NCBI GenBank assembly: GCA_034766995.1
Contig: CM068315.1
Coordinates: 35,048,693-35,112,692, forward strand
DNA length: 64,000 bases
Origin: Acanthacorydalis orientalis
Lineage: Eukaryota; Arthropoda; Insecta; Megaloptera; Corydalidae
Reading direction: 5' to 3'
Position 1 is the first letter of the stretch, and each line of letters starts with the position of its first letter. Shown piece after piece: positions 22,785 to 33,515 of this stretch. The notes under the pieces were generated by a model, which saw only the letters and a program-made list of their open reading frames with translations, was not told the origin of the DNA and did not search any database. The translations under genes were made by a program, and so were the position numbers.

Positions 22785-23300
22785 TTAATTTATCATTTAC
22801 TGACGACAATCAAAAATGATTAATAATCTGTCATAGAATTTATTTGATTAAAACATTTTTGTCGTTTGTGGAATGAGTAAAAAATTCATTTGAAAAATAA
22901 GAAATTTATTTGTTTATTTTGAAAGTTAAGCAATAAAGTAATAAGAAATAAAAAATAAACAGCAGTCAAGGATGATCCATAATCAATTGTTAAACATTTT
23001 TGATCAGAAAATTTTTTCGTGGTATGAGTGAAAAATTCATTTGTGAGAATAAAAACTTTTTTATTTTGCAAGAATTCCAATTAACTGAATTAATAAAATG
23101 GTGAAAAACTTATTTGGAAAACAAGAAATTTATTTGTTTAAGAGAATGAGCAATAAAAAATAAACAGCAATCAAGGATAATCAATAATCAATTATTGAAC
23201 ACTTGATCAGAAAACTTTTTCGTGGCATGAGTGAAAAATTCATTTCTGAGAATAAGAACTTTTTCTTATTTTGCAAGAATTCCAGTTAACTAAATTGGTT
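22785..23300. repeat. Inverted-arm repeats in tandem duplication
   Basis: A unit of about 220 bp starting at ATTCATTTGAAAAATAAGAA (about 22883) is repeated from about 23100 (CTTATTTGGAAAACAAGAAA). Each unit carries TAAACAGCA.TCAAGGAT, the TGATCAGAAAA core, TCGTGG.ATGAGTGAAAAATT and TTTTGCAAGAATTCCA.TTAACT. A further arm precedes at 22785-22880. Confidence 0.75.
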
Positions 23301-23675
23301 CTCGGTGTATTTTTTGTTAAGTATCTGTATAAATGTGACTGTTTTTACTGTTAAAAAAGTACATCTTACTTAAACGCTTATATTTGGTTTACACGTCATA
23401 AAAAAATATGGCAGTCAATCCAATCCAGAAATGTGCCTTGATGTGTTTATAAAATATTGTACTCACAAAATAAAAAAAAATTGTACAGTTGTTAGAAATG
23501 CACCGCACCGTCGTGCATGCTATGTTCTCTGACGTACAGTGACGACAGATAAATTGCAGATCTGTGCTCTATCGACCAATTTCTTGCATAAGCACAATGT
23601 TGACAGATTTATGTGATGTTTATTCCGTACAGTCAAGAGTGACTAATAAATAAATGTTATCGTTTGATTTTTGTG

Positions 23676-23678
<3 letters not shown>
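23301..23678. other. Low-copy spacer
   Basis: The part at 23490-23600 is CpG-richer (GCACCGCACCGTCGTGCATG). No gene recognised. Confidence 0.3.

Positions 23679-23719
<41 letters not shown>
23679..23719. repeat. (AT)n microsatellite
   Basis: About 41 bp of AT repeat. Confidence 0.92.
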
Positions 23720-23722
<3 letters not shown>

Positions 23723-24091
23723 TTGTATATTTTGTTATTAATGGTTCCATCTAATGCTCGAAATGTTCTTTTGATGTGAATGAAAATGATTTTTTAATTA
23801 TGTTTTGTTTATGATACTGTGTCAAACAAATTTGTATCGAACATACATTAATTGATCGTTTGATATTCTATCTATAATGTTTAATTATTTTTTTTATGCG
23901 CGGTTATTAATATATATTGTCAATATGCCAAATATTAGTCGATTTATTGTATTTCTTCATTAAGATTATCTCATACATTACATCATACATTCTATATGTT
24001 TTTCATATATCATAAAGTTTTATGTTTTTTAAATAAAAATATACGAATTACAAAAAAAAAATAGTTTTTCACATATTTTTACTTTTACAAT

Positions 24092-24280
24092 GAATTTTGT
24101 ACACATTTCACTATATAAACCACTGATTTTTTTCTGATCAAACATATTCAATAATTAATTATTGATAATTTTTGATTATTTCTTATACGCATTTCGATGA
24201 TGATGCCCCATCATCATCAAAGGACTAATTATTGATTTTTCTGTATTTACAGAAAAATTCATTTGCAAATCTTTATTTTT
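24092..24280. repeat. Inverted-arm repeat copy
   Basis: The left arm shows CACTATATAAACCACTGATT and TTTTTCTGATCAAACATATTC, then ATTGATAATTTTTGATTATT. The spacer is GATGATGCCCCATCATCATC, and GAAAAATTCATTTGCAAATC is the remains of the right arm. Confidence 0.7.
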
Positions 24281-24404
24281 TATCTTTGTTTGAAATGATA
24301 TTATACTATACTATTTTTACAGTTTCTTAGAAAATTAAAAAAAATAGAGTTATGCCTTTATTATTTATATGCACCACGATACGAAGGCTATCAACTTTAG
24401 AGCG

Positions 24405-24803
24405 CTAAGCTATTGAATTAAAAATGGAAAAGAAGCAAATAACAGCAATTTTTTGTGTTTAAAATAGCTGGTAAAGCAGCAGAAACTGCTCGTAAACTAA
24501 ACGATGCTTTTGGTGTGGGTACTGTTAAGGAATGTACGATACAATGGTGGTTTCAAAAATGTCATGCTGGGGACAAAAGCCTTGAAAATGAAGATGGTCG
24601 CGGGCGTCCTTCTTCAGTTCATAACAACCAGCTGAAGGCATTAGTTGAATCAGAACCACGCACAGCAATTCGCGAGCATGTACAAAAGTTAGGCATTAGT
24701 TATCCAACAGTTCTGGACAACTTATAACAGCTAGAAAAACCAAAAAAGAGAAAAATGTATATGATTTTGAAAGTGATAAACCGTAGTTATTGTTCTACTA
24801 ACC
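24405..24803 (+). pseudogene. mariner deletion derivative with open HTH reading frame
   Basis: The 90-residue frame at 24455-24727 has the mariner N-terminus: FKIAGKAAETARKLNDAFG, then TIQWWFQKCHAGDKSLENED, the GRGRPSSVHN linker, LKALVESEPRTAIREHVQKL and GISYPTVLDNL. This gives two HTH units with the linker and no catalytic domain. The upstream start lies near 24423 but is separated by a frameshift at the poly-T run. The right end CTACTAACC resembles the terminal repeats at 1053 and 9212. The left end is lost. It is the best preserved protein fragment of the 531-538-bp subfamily. Confidence 0.87.
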
Positions 24804-25844
24804 ATACATTGTGAGATAAATACTTTTAAATTAGTCAAAATGTAGTTATAAAGTATATTTTCCCGATAATTGTTAAAAGTCGCTTTAAGAAATTTATTAT
24901 TTAAAAAAATATACAAATAGAATATTTTTTTTAAAAAAACGATATTTTTATAAACAGTTGTAAATTTTTATTAGAAGACAATGTAGAGCATCTAAATATC
25001 TCTATTAAAGTATCTAAAAGCTATCTGGACAGATATATAAGTGATCCAAAAGGGTTAATACCATTCGAACAACAGTGTGCTTTACTTTAATTACAAGTAC
25101 ATTTAAGAACAATTTATTTATTTTAAAGATTACAGACCACATGACTGAGTCACTAAATAGAATACTGATCATATGATTAATATCAACGAATCAGAACAGA
25201 TACCACGTGACCAGTATCAACAAATTAGAGAACGAATAAAACGCACGTGAAGCGGCGGGACTATTTTTTTAGTTGTAGAAAGATTTTTCTTTGTCTAATT
25301 AAAAACAACATGTATCATTAATTTTCTTGATATGACATAAAAGAAATAATTTAAGGAAATAATATGACTTTTTATTCCAATTATTGTGGGTCGAAGTTGT
25401 TCGAAACAGAAAAATATTGAAATTTATGAATGTGTTTGACATCAGAATCAATAGTCATTTTAAATAAAAATAGATTTTTTGAGAAGAAAAAAACCATATG
25501 AAAAAGGAGATTTAATAAAATATAGTTTTCTATTAGAATAAAAATATAAATGTTTAAAATCTTGTGTTATAATACTTATGATTGTTAAAAAAAATATTGC
25601 TTACCAATATAACAGTTTGGATAATTACCTGTAACAAATAAAAAAATATATTATATATTTTTCATTTCAAAAAATAATAATTATATAAACACTATTAGTG
25701 TTTAATTTAAAATATAATATTTTTATCACAAAAACTGATTAAGTAAAAATATAGATTGAGAATATGTACATAATATTTTTCTTAAGACTCTAATACTCTC
25801 ATGTGGAATCCCTAATTGAATTACCTATATAAACATAAAATTTG
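24804..25844. other. AT-rich spacer, no gene recognised
   Basis: No domain or repeat end recognised. A mixed-base patch lies at 25140-25270. Confidence 0.35.
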
Positions 25845-26690
25845 AATAAAGTTTTCATTCACTGGATAAATTCATTTTCATTAATGAATTTTTCCTCGCC
25901 CTATAAACGATAAAAAAATTCTCACGAAAAATGTTCAATAATTGATTATTAAATTTTTTTATGAGCATTTCGATGACGATTTTACAATCCTCAGAGCGCT
26001 AAGGTAGAGAAACATCTGCATTTTCTATAAAAATAATATAGAGTAAGATAGGATAGTCATTAAAATTCGTCATGCATCAATTAATAATCGATTATTCTGT
26101 TAGGTGTACAAATTATTTCGGTGCTATTTTTTAATAGAAAATGAATGTCTACGGAAAAATGAATTGTATTTTGATCTCCAAAATATCCCCAATTATTTTA
26201 TATCACTTTGCTCCATCTGCAGGAGAACTGATGAATCTCTTCTCGAAATAAAGATGGCGCCTTTGAATCAATGAAGTTGTAATGCATTTTCGAACCTCTC
26301 AACTGTTTCATCATTCTTTGCATTTCTTATGCATCAAAATACCTTATCCAAAAGCTGAAAAAATCATTTCCGCGGCTTAGAAAGCATTTTTTTCAACTGG
26401 CATTTAAAAAGTATTCAATGTCTAATATACTGCTTTTCGTACGCCATGTGTTCACTGCCGTTTTGTGAGGTAATACCAACTGCTTGGCCAAGATGATATA
26501 CAATGTTTGAAATGTTAAGATCGGCACTTAAAAATCATAAAACGACGAGAAAATATTTTAATTTAAAACAGAGTTATTGATTGATAGAATTTAAATGCAC
26601 CGAATTAATTTTTACACCTAATGTCTTTTTTATCAGAAAAATTTTTGTAGTTTATGAGTAAAAAATTCGCTCATGAAAGTTAAAATTAGA
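25845..26690. repeat. Inverted-arm repeat copy, split by a mariner MITE
   Basis: The left arm and spacer run from 25845 to about 26099 (CCTCGCCCTATAAACGATAA, CGAAAAATGTTCAATAATTG, CAATCCTCAGAGCGCTAAGG, CATCAATTAATAATCGATTA). The MITE at 26100-26621 intervenes. The right arm resumes with TTTTATCAGAAAAATTTTTG then TAGTTTATGAGTAAAAAATTCGC to about 26680. Confidence 0.72.
26100..26621 (-). mobile_element. mariner-derived MITE (522 bp)
   Basis: The terminal repeats TTAGGTGTACAAATTATTTC with GGTGC and, reverse-complemented, TTAGGTGTAAAAATTAATTC with GGTGC are nearly identical. The minus strand holds a C-terminal mariner remnant joined directly to an N-terminal remnant; the coding middle is deleted at the same point as in the copies at 28626, 34593 and 38296. 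Confidence 0.88.
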
Positions 26691-26925
26691 ATGTATAAAA
26701 AAGATATCACAATCTTAAAAATAATTCTCTAGATGGCACTTATTTTAAAACACAACATGTATACAAAGGGTTGAAAGGAGGGGTTTGTACGTGTTAGTAA
26801 TTTTGTTCACGAAAAAATAAATTTGTCCAAGAATTTTTCCCCTACAGAATTAATATATGCATATTATATATTGTAATTTTTTTTAAAATGAGTTTCAAGG
26901 TATTTATTTTAATAACAGTGTATAT

Positions 26926-27441
26926 CAGAGGTGGGTAATTTCTTCGGTAATAAGAGCCACATACTATAGTTTTCATACATGTTCGAATGTTCAAGAACCA
27001 CAGAAAATATTATTTTAAAAATGTATTTTTAAATGTCTATTTTTCTGTCTATTGTCTAAGATATAGAGTTAAAAGTTGTATTTTTAAAGATATTTTTTTC
27101 AAAAATTTACACGATAACGCGTCTTGAATTTGGTTTCAATGCATTCAGCAAGTCTTAATTAACAAAATTGTTTAGTTTCATATCTTTTTTAAGGGTTGTC
27201 CATAACCGTAGAACCACCTTAAACAACAGTTTGAGCACAATGCATATGGATGTTAAAAAGATAATGTGAATTACCCGTTTATATATAAAATATTCTAATA
27301 TTGGTACATACTACACTTCTATAGATTATTAATATAAAAGTTGAGGAAAAATGGCAATGAAACCCAATATCGTCTCGGGAACCGCACAGAGTAGCTTTGA
27401 GAACCGCATGGGGCTCGCGAGCTTCAGTTTGCGCATCGTTG
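26926..27441 (+). mobile_element. Non-autonomous hAT element, copy 1
   Basis: The left end CAGAGGTGGGTAATTTCTTC and the right end, reverse-complemented CAACGATGCGCAAACTGAAG, are imperfect hAT ends. Flanking 8-mers GTGTATAT and GTATTTAT match at 6 of 8 positions. The right part has the GAGAACCGCATGGGGCTCGC motif common near hAT ends. The interior lacks coding sequence and is shared with 54779-55419. Confidence 0.75.
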
Positions 27442-28144
27442 GTATTTATTATTGTTGTAGACACGGTAAGAATAGAAATGAAATCGTTAACATTCAGTCA
27501 AAAGTAGAATTCAAACAATGTCTCTTTCAGTGTACAAGCTAATAGAATGAATGTACTGAAGTGAAGATTACTATTCAAAAAAAAAAAGAACGCATTCTGT
27601 TCGAGCCGATCTCTCCGACTAGTCACTAAAAACGAATTCGAATACGAATTGAATACCTTTGTCACATCAATCATTAAGCAGAAATGTCAAACTCGTCAGA
27701 CGATTTCGCACGGTCTGTATTTGTTTGTCAGTTGATTGGCGCACGTATATTATGCAGTCAGTCTTTTAATTAAGACATTACAATGCTAATCAAGTAATCG
27801 GCATAGTGGAATCGGTTGCCCCGTTTCACCTACTCATTCACCGCATATTACCCCCATCCACGACGTTCCGTTGTCACAATGGTGCTCTGCTGTATACACA
27901 GACATCGTGCACAGGGTCCCCCCTTCAATAACTAATCTAGAATCCACGCACGACACGAGGCGCTCGCTCCACTCACCACCTCTATATGTGCTGCCTATGA
28001 ATGCACTCGTTCGGGCGTGTTGTACACGTGGGTATATAACAAAAGGGTGTTATCGTGAAAGTACAAGTGTCCACTGATGTATATGTACACGTCTAAGGGA
28101 TGCAGTGGCGGACATTTGAAACGATGAAATTGAGCCGACGACAT

Positions 28145-28146
<2 letters not shown>
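27442..28146. other. Low-copy, CpG-richer region, no gene proven
   Basis: From about 27580 to 28080 the sequence is clearly more GC- and CpG-rich than its surroundings (GAGCCGATCTCTCCGACTAG, CACGACGTTCCGTTGTCACA, CGAGGCGCTCGCTCCACTCA) and matches nothing else in the window. A TATATAA lies at 28033 just after CGTGGG. No frame longer than about 68 codons is open and none is recognisable. A promoter or 5' exon is possible but unproven. Confidence 0.4.
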
Positions 28147-28222
<76 letters not shown>

Positions 28223-28240
28223 AGAGAGAGAGAGAGAGAA
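28147..28240. repeat. (TA)n-(GA)n compound microsatellite
   Basis: About 73 bp TA repeat followed by about 20 bp GA repeat. Confidence 0.94.
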
Positions 28241-28496
28241 ATATACAAATCCATAATATCATCCATATACATATATCTCTTTCAAAACTTCGAAAACAAA
28301 TCGTAAATAATGGTAACACGAGATAAAATCTAACCGCTATTGATTTTTTTCCGTTAGTTAAAGCTAAGATTACTTTTTATGTACTGAATGTTCACAATAG
28401 ATTGAAAATAATTTCAAATATTTTTGTGTTTCTTACCAGATGAAATATGAAAACAAACTGAAATATACAAAGCTAATGAATGAACACGTTATAATT
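28241..28496. other. AT-rich spacer
   Basis: Nothing recognised. Confidence 0.3.
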
Positions 28497-28625
28497 TTTA
28501 GAAATTAATTTATCTCACCTATAAAGCTCAACAGTTTTGTTCTGATTAAAAATGTTATTGATCATTTTTTATTGTTGTCTATGTACGTTTGGATGATAAT
28601 ATGTCATCATCCAGATTTTTGTGTA
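28497..28625. repeat. Inverted-arm repeat, arm cut by MITE insertion
   Basis: The arm shows CTCACCTATAAAGCTCAACA, TTCTGATTAAAAATGTTATT, GATCATTTTTTATTGTTGTC and the spacer ATGTCATCATCC. It stops at the terminal repeat of the MITE at 28626. Confidence 0.68.
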
Positions 28626-29116
28626 TTAGGTGTAAAAATTAATTCGTTGCCTTCACATTAAATCATAACTCTGTTTTAAATTGAAATATTTCCTCGTACT
28701 TTTAAGATTTTGAAGTGCCAACATTTAAAGCTACCATATACCTTGGCTAAGTAGTTGGCATAAGCTAACAAAATAGTAGTGAATAATATGGCGCCCAAAA
28801 AGCAGCATATTAGGCATTGCATACTTTTCACATTCCAGTTGAAAAAAAATCATTCAAAGCCGCGGGAATGATTTGTTCTCTTTTAGTGGACGGTGTTGTG
28901 ACGCATAAAATATGTAAAAAATGCTAAAACAGTAGACGACTTCCGAAAATGCATTACAATTTCATCGACTCAAAGCCGTTATCTTCTTTCGACAAGGAAT
29001 TCGTCAGTTAACCGACAGATGAAGCAAAGTTATATAAAATAATGGGAGACATTTTGAAGATTGAAATGTATTCCAATTTTTCTATAAAAAGTTTTGATTA
29101 ATTTTTATGCACTTAA
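28626..29116 (+). mobile_element. mariner-derived MITE (491 bp)
   Basis: The left end TTAGGTGTAAAAATTAATTC follows TA; the right end is a decayed TTTTATGCACTTAA. In the plus strand the N-terminal remnant (FQLKKNHSKPRE-like, VVTHKICKKC) runs directly into the C-terminal remnant (LPKMHYNFIDSKP..SFDKEFVS). It has the same deletion junction as the other three MITEs but the opposite orientation. Confidence 0.86.
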
Positions 29117-29795
29117 TAATAATTAAAATATTTAAACATTTTTTTATAGATTAACATTTTGAAAATTGAATTGTTGAGTAATAATTGGAATTCAAATTGT
29201 ATTTTGATATTTTTTTTTACTTAAAAACAGTTTATTTGAATGTCTAATGAAGTCGCTGTTTATTTAAATATAAATACGTTTTTTCAATTATAAAAAGAAT
29301 ATTTCGATAAAAAATGATTACCCAACAGATGGAGCAATGTAATATAAAATAATGGGCGACACACAAAGGATTAAAATAAATTTAAATTTTTCTTTAAACT
29401 TTATTTTTTATAAAAAAAGCACCCTATTAATTTGTGCACCTAATAATACTTCAAATATATAACATTTTTTTATTTATAATCATTTTCTGTATAAATTAAT
29501 ATATTGAAAATTTAATTGCTGATCAATAGTTTGAATTCAAATTGAATTTTTCTTCTTTTTTAGATAAAAAACAGTTTCTTTGAAAGTGTAATGAAGACAT
29601 CCTCTATTTAAATATAAATATGTTTTTTTAATTCTCAAAAGAATATTTCAATAAAAAATTATTATCCGACAGATGGAGGAAAGTTATATAAAATAAACTA
29701 TTGAAATGTGAGCTACTTTTCTGTAAACATTCATTTTCTACAAAAACAGCATCGAATTAATTTGTACATGTATACCTAATATTTCAGTGCTCTGT
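29010..29795 (+). repeat. Tandem array of about 310-344 bp units seeded by a MITE end
   Basis: The MITE 3' coding tail 'ACAGATG.AG.AA.GT' occurs at 29015, 29325 and 29669, each followed by ATATAAAATAA and a terminal-repeat-like end (about 29100, 29440, 29780). The interior linker (TTTAAATATAAATA.GTTTTT, AAAAGAATATTTC.ATAAAAA) also recurs. This is a three-unit tandem amplification including MITE end plus flank. Confidence 0.75.
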
Positions 29796-29871
29796 GAATC
29801 ATTTAATACTTTGACTACCAATACTTCGAGTACTAAAATTTAAGGTAATACTTCGGCGCCCTGAAGCGCCA

Positions 29872-29965
29872 TGAGCAGTTATCAAAAATGTCAATAACTA
29901 TTAAATATTTTTGATCAGAAAAAAGTTTTGTTCTTTAGGGATAGAAAAAAATGATTTGTAAAAGT
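29872..29965. repeat. Inverted-arm repeat, right arm
   Basis: TTATCAAAAATGTCAATAAC, ATTTTTGATCAGAAAAAAGT, TTGTTCTTTAGGGATAGAAA then AAAATGATTTGTAAAAGT. Confidence 0.6.
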
Positions 29966-30214
29966 ATCAACTGTATTGTGGTTAAATTTCAATGTTATTT
30001 TGCTAAAATTTTCAATGAAAGGACCAATTTTATAAAGGAAACGTAGAGTTGAATCTATTTTGTGTAAAAAAGAAATAATAAAAATTAACACATTAATTTT
30101 AGAAAATATTAAGAATCTGTATATTTATGGTTTATATATTCTAGTAACCTATTTTTTGAAAATGTTTATTGAAATTTTATTTTACATCAATACACAATTT
30201 AAAATATCAGCAAA

Positions 30215-30298
30215 GGATTTCATTGAAAGCATCTTTAGGCAGAAATTAAGGTTAGAATTCAGAAAACAAAGACCGCAATTATTTTTCTACCAATCTGA
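30215..30298 (-). mobile_element. mariner terminal fragment
   Basis: ATTTCATTGAAAGCATCTTT, GGTTAGAATTCAGAAAACAA and CCGCAATTATTTTTCTACCA match the right ends at 1053 and 9212. The rest of the element is gone. A short open frame runs through it by chance. Confidence 0.7.
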
Positions 30299-30440
30299 TA
30301 ATTATTGATTAATTTTATATTTGATTATAAACATTTTTATAGCGATTCCATCATCTTTAGAATGGTAAGATATACAAAATTCTCGAATTTTGATTAAGAA
30401 AATGTTTTCTAGTTATGGAGAGTGAAAAATCTTATATAAA
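30299..30440. repeat. Inverted-arm repeat copy, diverged
   Basis: The spacer CGATTCCATCATCTTTAGAA then TGGTAAGATATAC and the right arm TTTTGATTAAGAAAATGTTT then GGAGAGTGAAAAAT are recognisable but eroded. Confidence 0.5.
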
Positions 30441-31179
30441 GGCAAATAATTTAACTCCAATTATAATATTATTTCACTGATATTTGAATGATTCTTTACG
30501 TAACAAATTGAAATTTTCTGATTTTATAATATTAATAATTAAAGATCAATAAATATTTCAATAAAAAAACATTCTTAATTTTCGTCTGGTACGACAAAAT
30601 ATCAATTCAGTTTTTAGAACTATGATTCACGTTTCCAGAAAAAAGAAATTAATTACATATGACATTGATGTTAATACTATGGCCATTAATATATAAATAA
30701 TCGATTTTATCAAAATATTTAATATATTCAGATAAATTTCGTGTTGGTGGAAAATGTGATTTATTTGAAAACATCAAAGTCAGTTTATGTTTTTTGACAA
30801 GAAAATCTATATAAAAACGTGATGAATTGAATATTAGATAACTTAATAAAAGTGGAATGTAAAATAAATCATTGTGTTTTATTTTAAAAAAAGTACGAAT
30901 TAAAAATAGGAAAGTTTATATGTTTTACAATTTTTTCTCATCTGGTTATTGTTATTATATTTTTTTTGATTTACTATTTGTAAATATTCTCTCAATTTAA
31001 ATCTTTACGAGATTGAAGTTCTTGAAAATTGTCCCAGTGAAGAAGTTTAAAAAGAGAAATTATTACAAATCAGATAGACAAACGTTTAAGGAATATTAAA
31101 GATTTGATAAATCTTCTCAATCCAATCTAGATATTTTAACTTGACTCTTGAATGTATGTCTCATATATTATATTTTATT
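30441..31179. other. AT-rich spacer
   Basis: No gene or repeat recognised. Confidence 0.35.
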
Positions 31180-31765
31180 ATAAAATATTTTCTCACTCCA
31201 TAAACCACAAAATAGATTTCTGAACAAAAATGTTCAATAATTGATTATCGATCATTTTTAGTTGTTGCTTGTGAGGATTTAATTGACAATACCATCATTC
31301 TCAGAGCGCCCAGGTACAGAAAATGAACCTTGTAGTTCTGAAATTTTTTTTATAGTTTTCAAAGTTAGTGAAAAAGTCATCGATGACTGTCAATATAACC
31401 ACAGTGTAAAAAACATCTTGTAACATTTTTTTATATTTAAAAATATTACCTTATAATATTCTCTTTTTCATTATTTCAATACTCATTTATTGAACATTTT
31501 CGATCAGAAACAATATGTTTTTTGAGATGAAAAAATAATTCATTTGTAAATTTATTGAATTTAGTTACATGTGTGTATTATTATTCTATAGAATAACACC
31601 ACTGTAGTTTCAAAAATTAATTTTACACCCATCTCATAAATCAGTAAAAAATCCGGTCTTAAATTTTCAAATATTGATTATTGATCATTTTAGATTAATA
31701 CTTGTTGCATTTCAATGGAAATGTCTTCATTCTCAAAGCTTTAATTATTTCGCTACTGACGATAT
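31180..31765. repeat. Inverted-arm repeats, two adjacent copies
   Basis: The first copy has a left arm (TTTTCTCACTCCATAAACCA, GTTCAATAATTGATTATCGA), the spacer CATCATTCTCAGAGCGCCCA and a right arm at about 31490-31560 (TATTGAACATTTTCGATCAG). A second left arm begins at about 31628 (CACCCATCTCATAAATCAGT) with the spacer GTCTTCATTCTCAAAGC. Confidence 0.68.
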
Positions 31766-32126
31766 ACATATGTCCCACCGATTTTCAAAAATTCCTGTCG
31801 AGGAAATATTTTACACAGTGAACCCACTATAAAATACTGATGGGACAAAACTTCCCAGGATTATATTTTTTATCTAAGATGTCGGAAAATTTTTGAACAA
31901 TGATTTTGGCCAATTTTAACTATCTCTTCATGCAATTATTTACCATTTACCAAAATTAACCGAACAAAAAAGTCGTATTGAAAGGGTTAAAGTCCAGAAA
32001 AAATTCCAGAGAATTACTTTTTGTGAGAAAAATATTTTTTTAGTCACTTATGGTCATTATATATTTATAAACATATTTATATTCATAAAATATACTTTTT
32101 ATTCATTTCAAATATCTTTATAATTG
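31766..32126. other. AT-rich spacer
   Basis: Nothing recognised. Confidence 0.3.
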
Positions 32127-33216
32127 TAGGGTTCTCCAATAAGGATGCATTTTTTTTAATTTGAAATAAAACAGACTTTGCGCTATACTTTCATGTTTAT
32201 TTATTGTGAATAATAGTTGGCCGAATGAAAAATAATATTGTGTGACTGCCGCATGCTTCCTCACAAGTAACCATTTTTTTGTTAAAATGTTCAATAACAT
32301 CCTTACACAATTGGGACTCCATTTCACCAATTACTCTTCGGATTTCATCTTTTAGGCCGAAAATTGTTTGAGGGTTATTGTCGTACACCTGTCCTTTAAC
32401 GTTATCTCAAAGAAAGTAATCCAACGGTGTTAAAACGCAGGATCTCGGTGGCCAATTAATGTCTCTATTTCTGAAAATAATGTGGCCAGGAAATTTTGTC
32501 CTCAATAAATCAATTGTTGCATCAGCTGTGTGGCTTGTTGCGTTGTCCTGCTGGAATCACATGTCTTCCAGATTAATATCATTCAGTTCTACCTACAAAT
32601 CGGTATCTTTTTCCATTCTCAGTAATCGCTTTACCAGTCTAATTCTCAAAAAAGTAAGTACTAATGACTCCACCGGACCAAAGTGCGCACCAAACAGTCA
32701 TTCTTTCTGTATAAAGTGGCTTCTCAACAATCATTCTTGGATCTTCACTTTAGAATCGACAGTTTTACTTGTTAATGTAGCCCGAAAGTTCGAAATGAGC
32801 CTCATCGCTTAAGATGTCTTTTTCAGAAAAACCGTGTCGTTCCAGTATCCAAGTAACAAATCTCCGACGTAGTGAATGGTCTTCTGGCTTTAATTCCTGT
32901 GTTAATTGAACCTTATAAGCCTTTGGTAATAAATATTTATGCAAAATACGCCATGTGATCGTCTGTGAAAAGGTCCAATTGCTGGGACCATCGTGTAATT
33001 GACCTTCCTGGCTCTTTCACGAACCAAATCAATATTTTCTTCAGAACGAGCACTACGAACACGTGTTGGTGTTTCTTTACCTTGAACCGATACAGTCTCT
33101 TTAAATTTACTCATTAATAGAAAAATTTTTGATTCAGAAAGACAAGTGTGTCGAGAATATATATTACGTAATTTCCAAAATGTATTTTTTACATAACGAC
33201 CATTTTCATGATACAA
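32118..33216 (-). pseudogene. Transposase pseudogene of the 32-33 kb element
   Basis: From the N-terminus: a first HTH (ENGRYVKNTFWKLRNIYSRH, then ESKIFLLMSKFKETVSVQ), the linker TPTRVRSARSEENIDLVRE, and a second HTH, degraded. Then comes the first catalytic aspartate context (SDEAHFELSGYINK), a middle segment (TERMTVWCALWSGGVI), the second aspartate context (QQDNATSHTADATIDLL, FPGHIIFRN), and the C-terminus (NNPQTIFGLKDEIRRVIGEM, QLCKDVIEHFNKKM). Both aspartate motifs are intact, but stops (for instance after GYINK) and frameshifts split the frame at least three times. The third acidic residue region is damaged. Confidence 0.85.
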
Positions 33217-33374
33217 TTGTATTATTTCAACACATAGTTTTGTTGTATACGAACCATAATTAAAAGTTTCAATGTCAAAACTTAAAAAATATCAAAAAAT
33301 ATACACCTACCAGTTTGACATCTGTGAAATATAATAACCTCTTAAAAAGTTAGTCCCTATTAAAAAATCCTTTA
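32127..33374 (-). mobile_element. Near full-length DDE_3-type Tc1/mariner-superfamily transposon, inactive
   Basis: The ends TAGGGTTCTCCAATAAGGAT with GCATTTTTTTTAA and, reverse-complemented, TAAAGGATTTTTTAATAGGG with ACTAACTTTTTAA form imperfect inverted repeats. At about 1.25 kb the element has close to the usual length, and a complete though broken transposase reads on the minus strand between them. Confidence 0.83.
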
Positions 33375-33409
33375 GTTGGATAATAGAAACAACGTAGATT
33401 TTTCTCTAG

Positions 33410-33515
33410 GGATGGTGGTATATCTCCATCGAAATGCATACAATCAACAATTAATAATGATTTATTGAAAATTTTCGATCAGAAAAAAAGTCATGTAGTT
33501 TGTGGAATAAAAATC
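33410..33515. repeat. Inverted-arm repeat, right arm with spacer
   Basis: GGGATGGTGGTATATCTCCA, TCGAAATGCATACAATCAAC, ATTGAAAATTTTCGATCAGA and AGTTTGTGGAATAAAAATCA. Confidence 0.65.

Noticed and set aside
32459..32812. 117-codon plus-strand frame
   Set aside because: Antisense shadow of the transposase pseudogene at 32118-33216.
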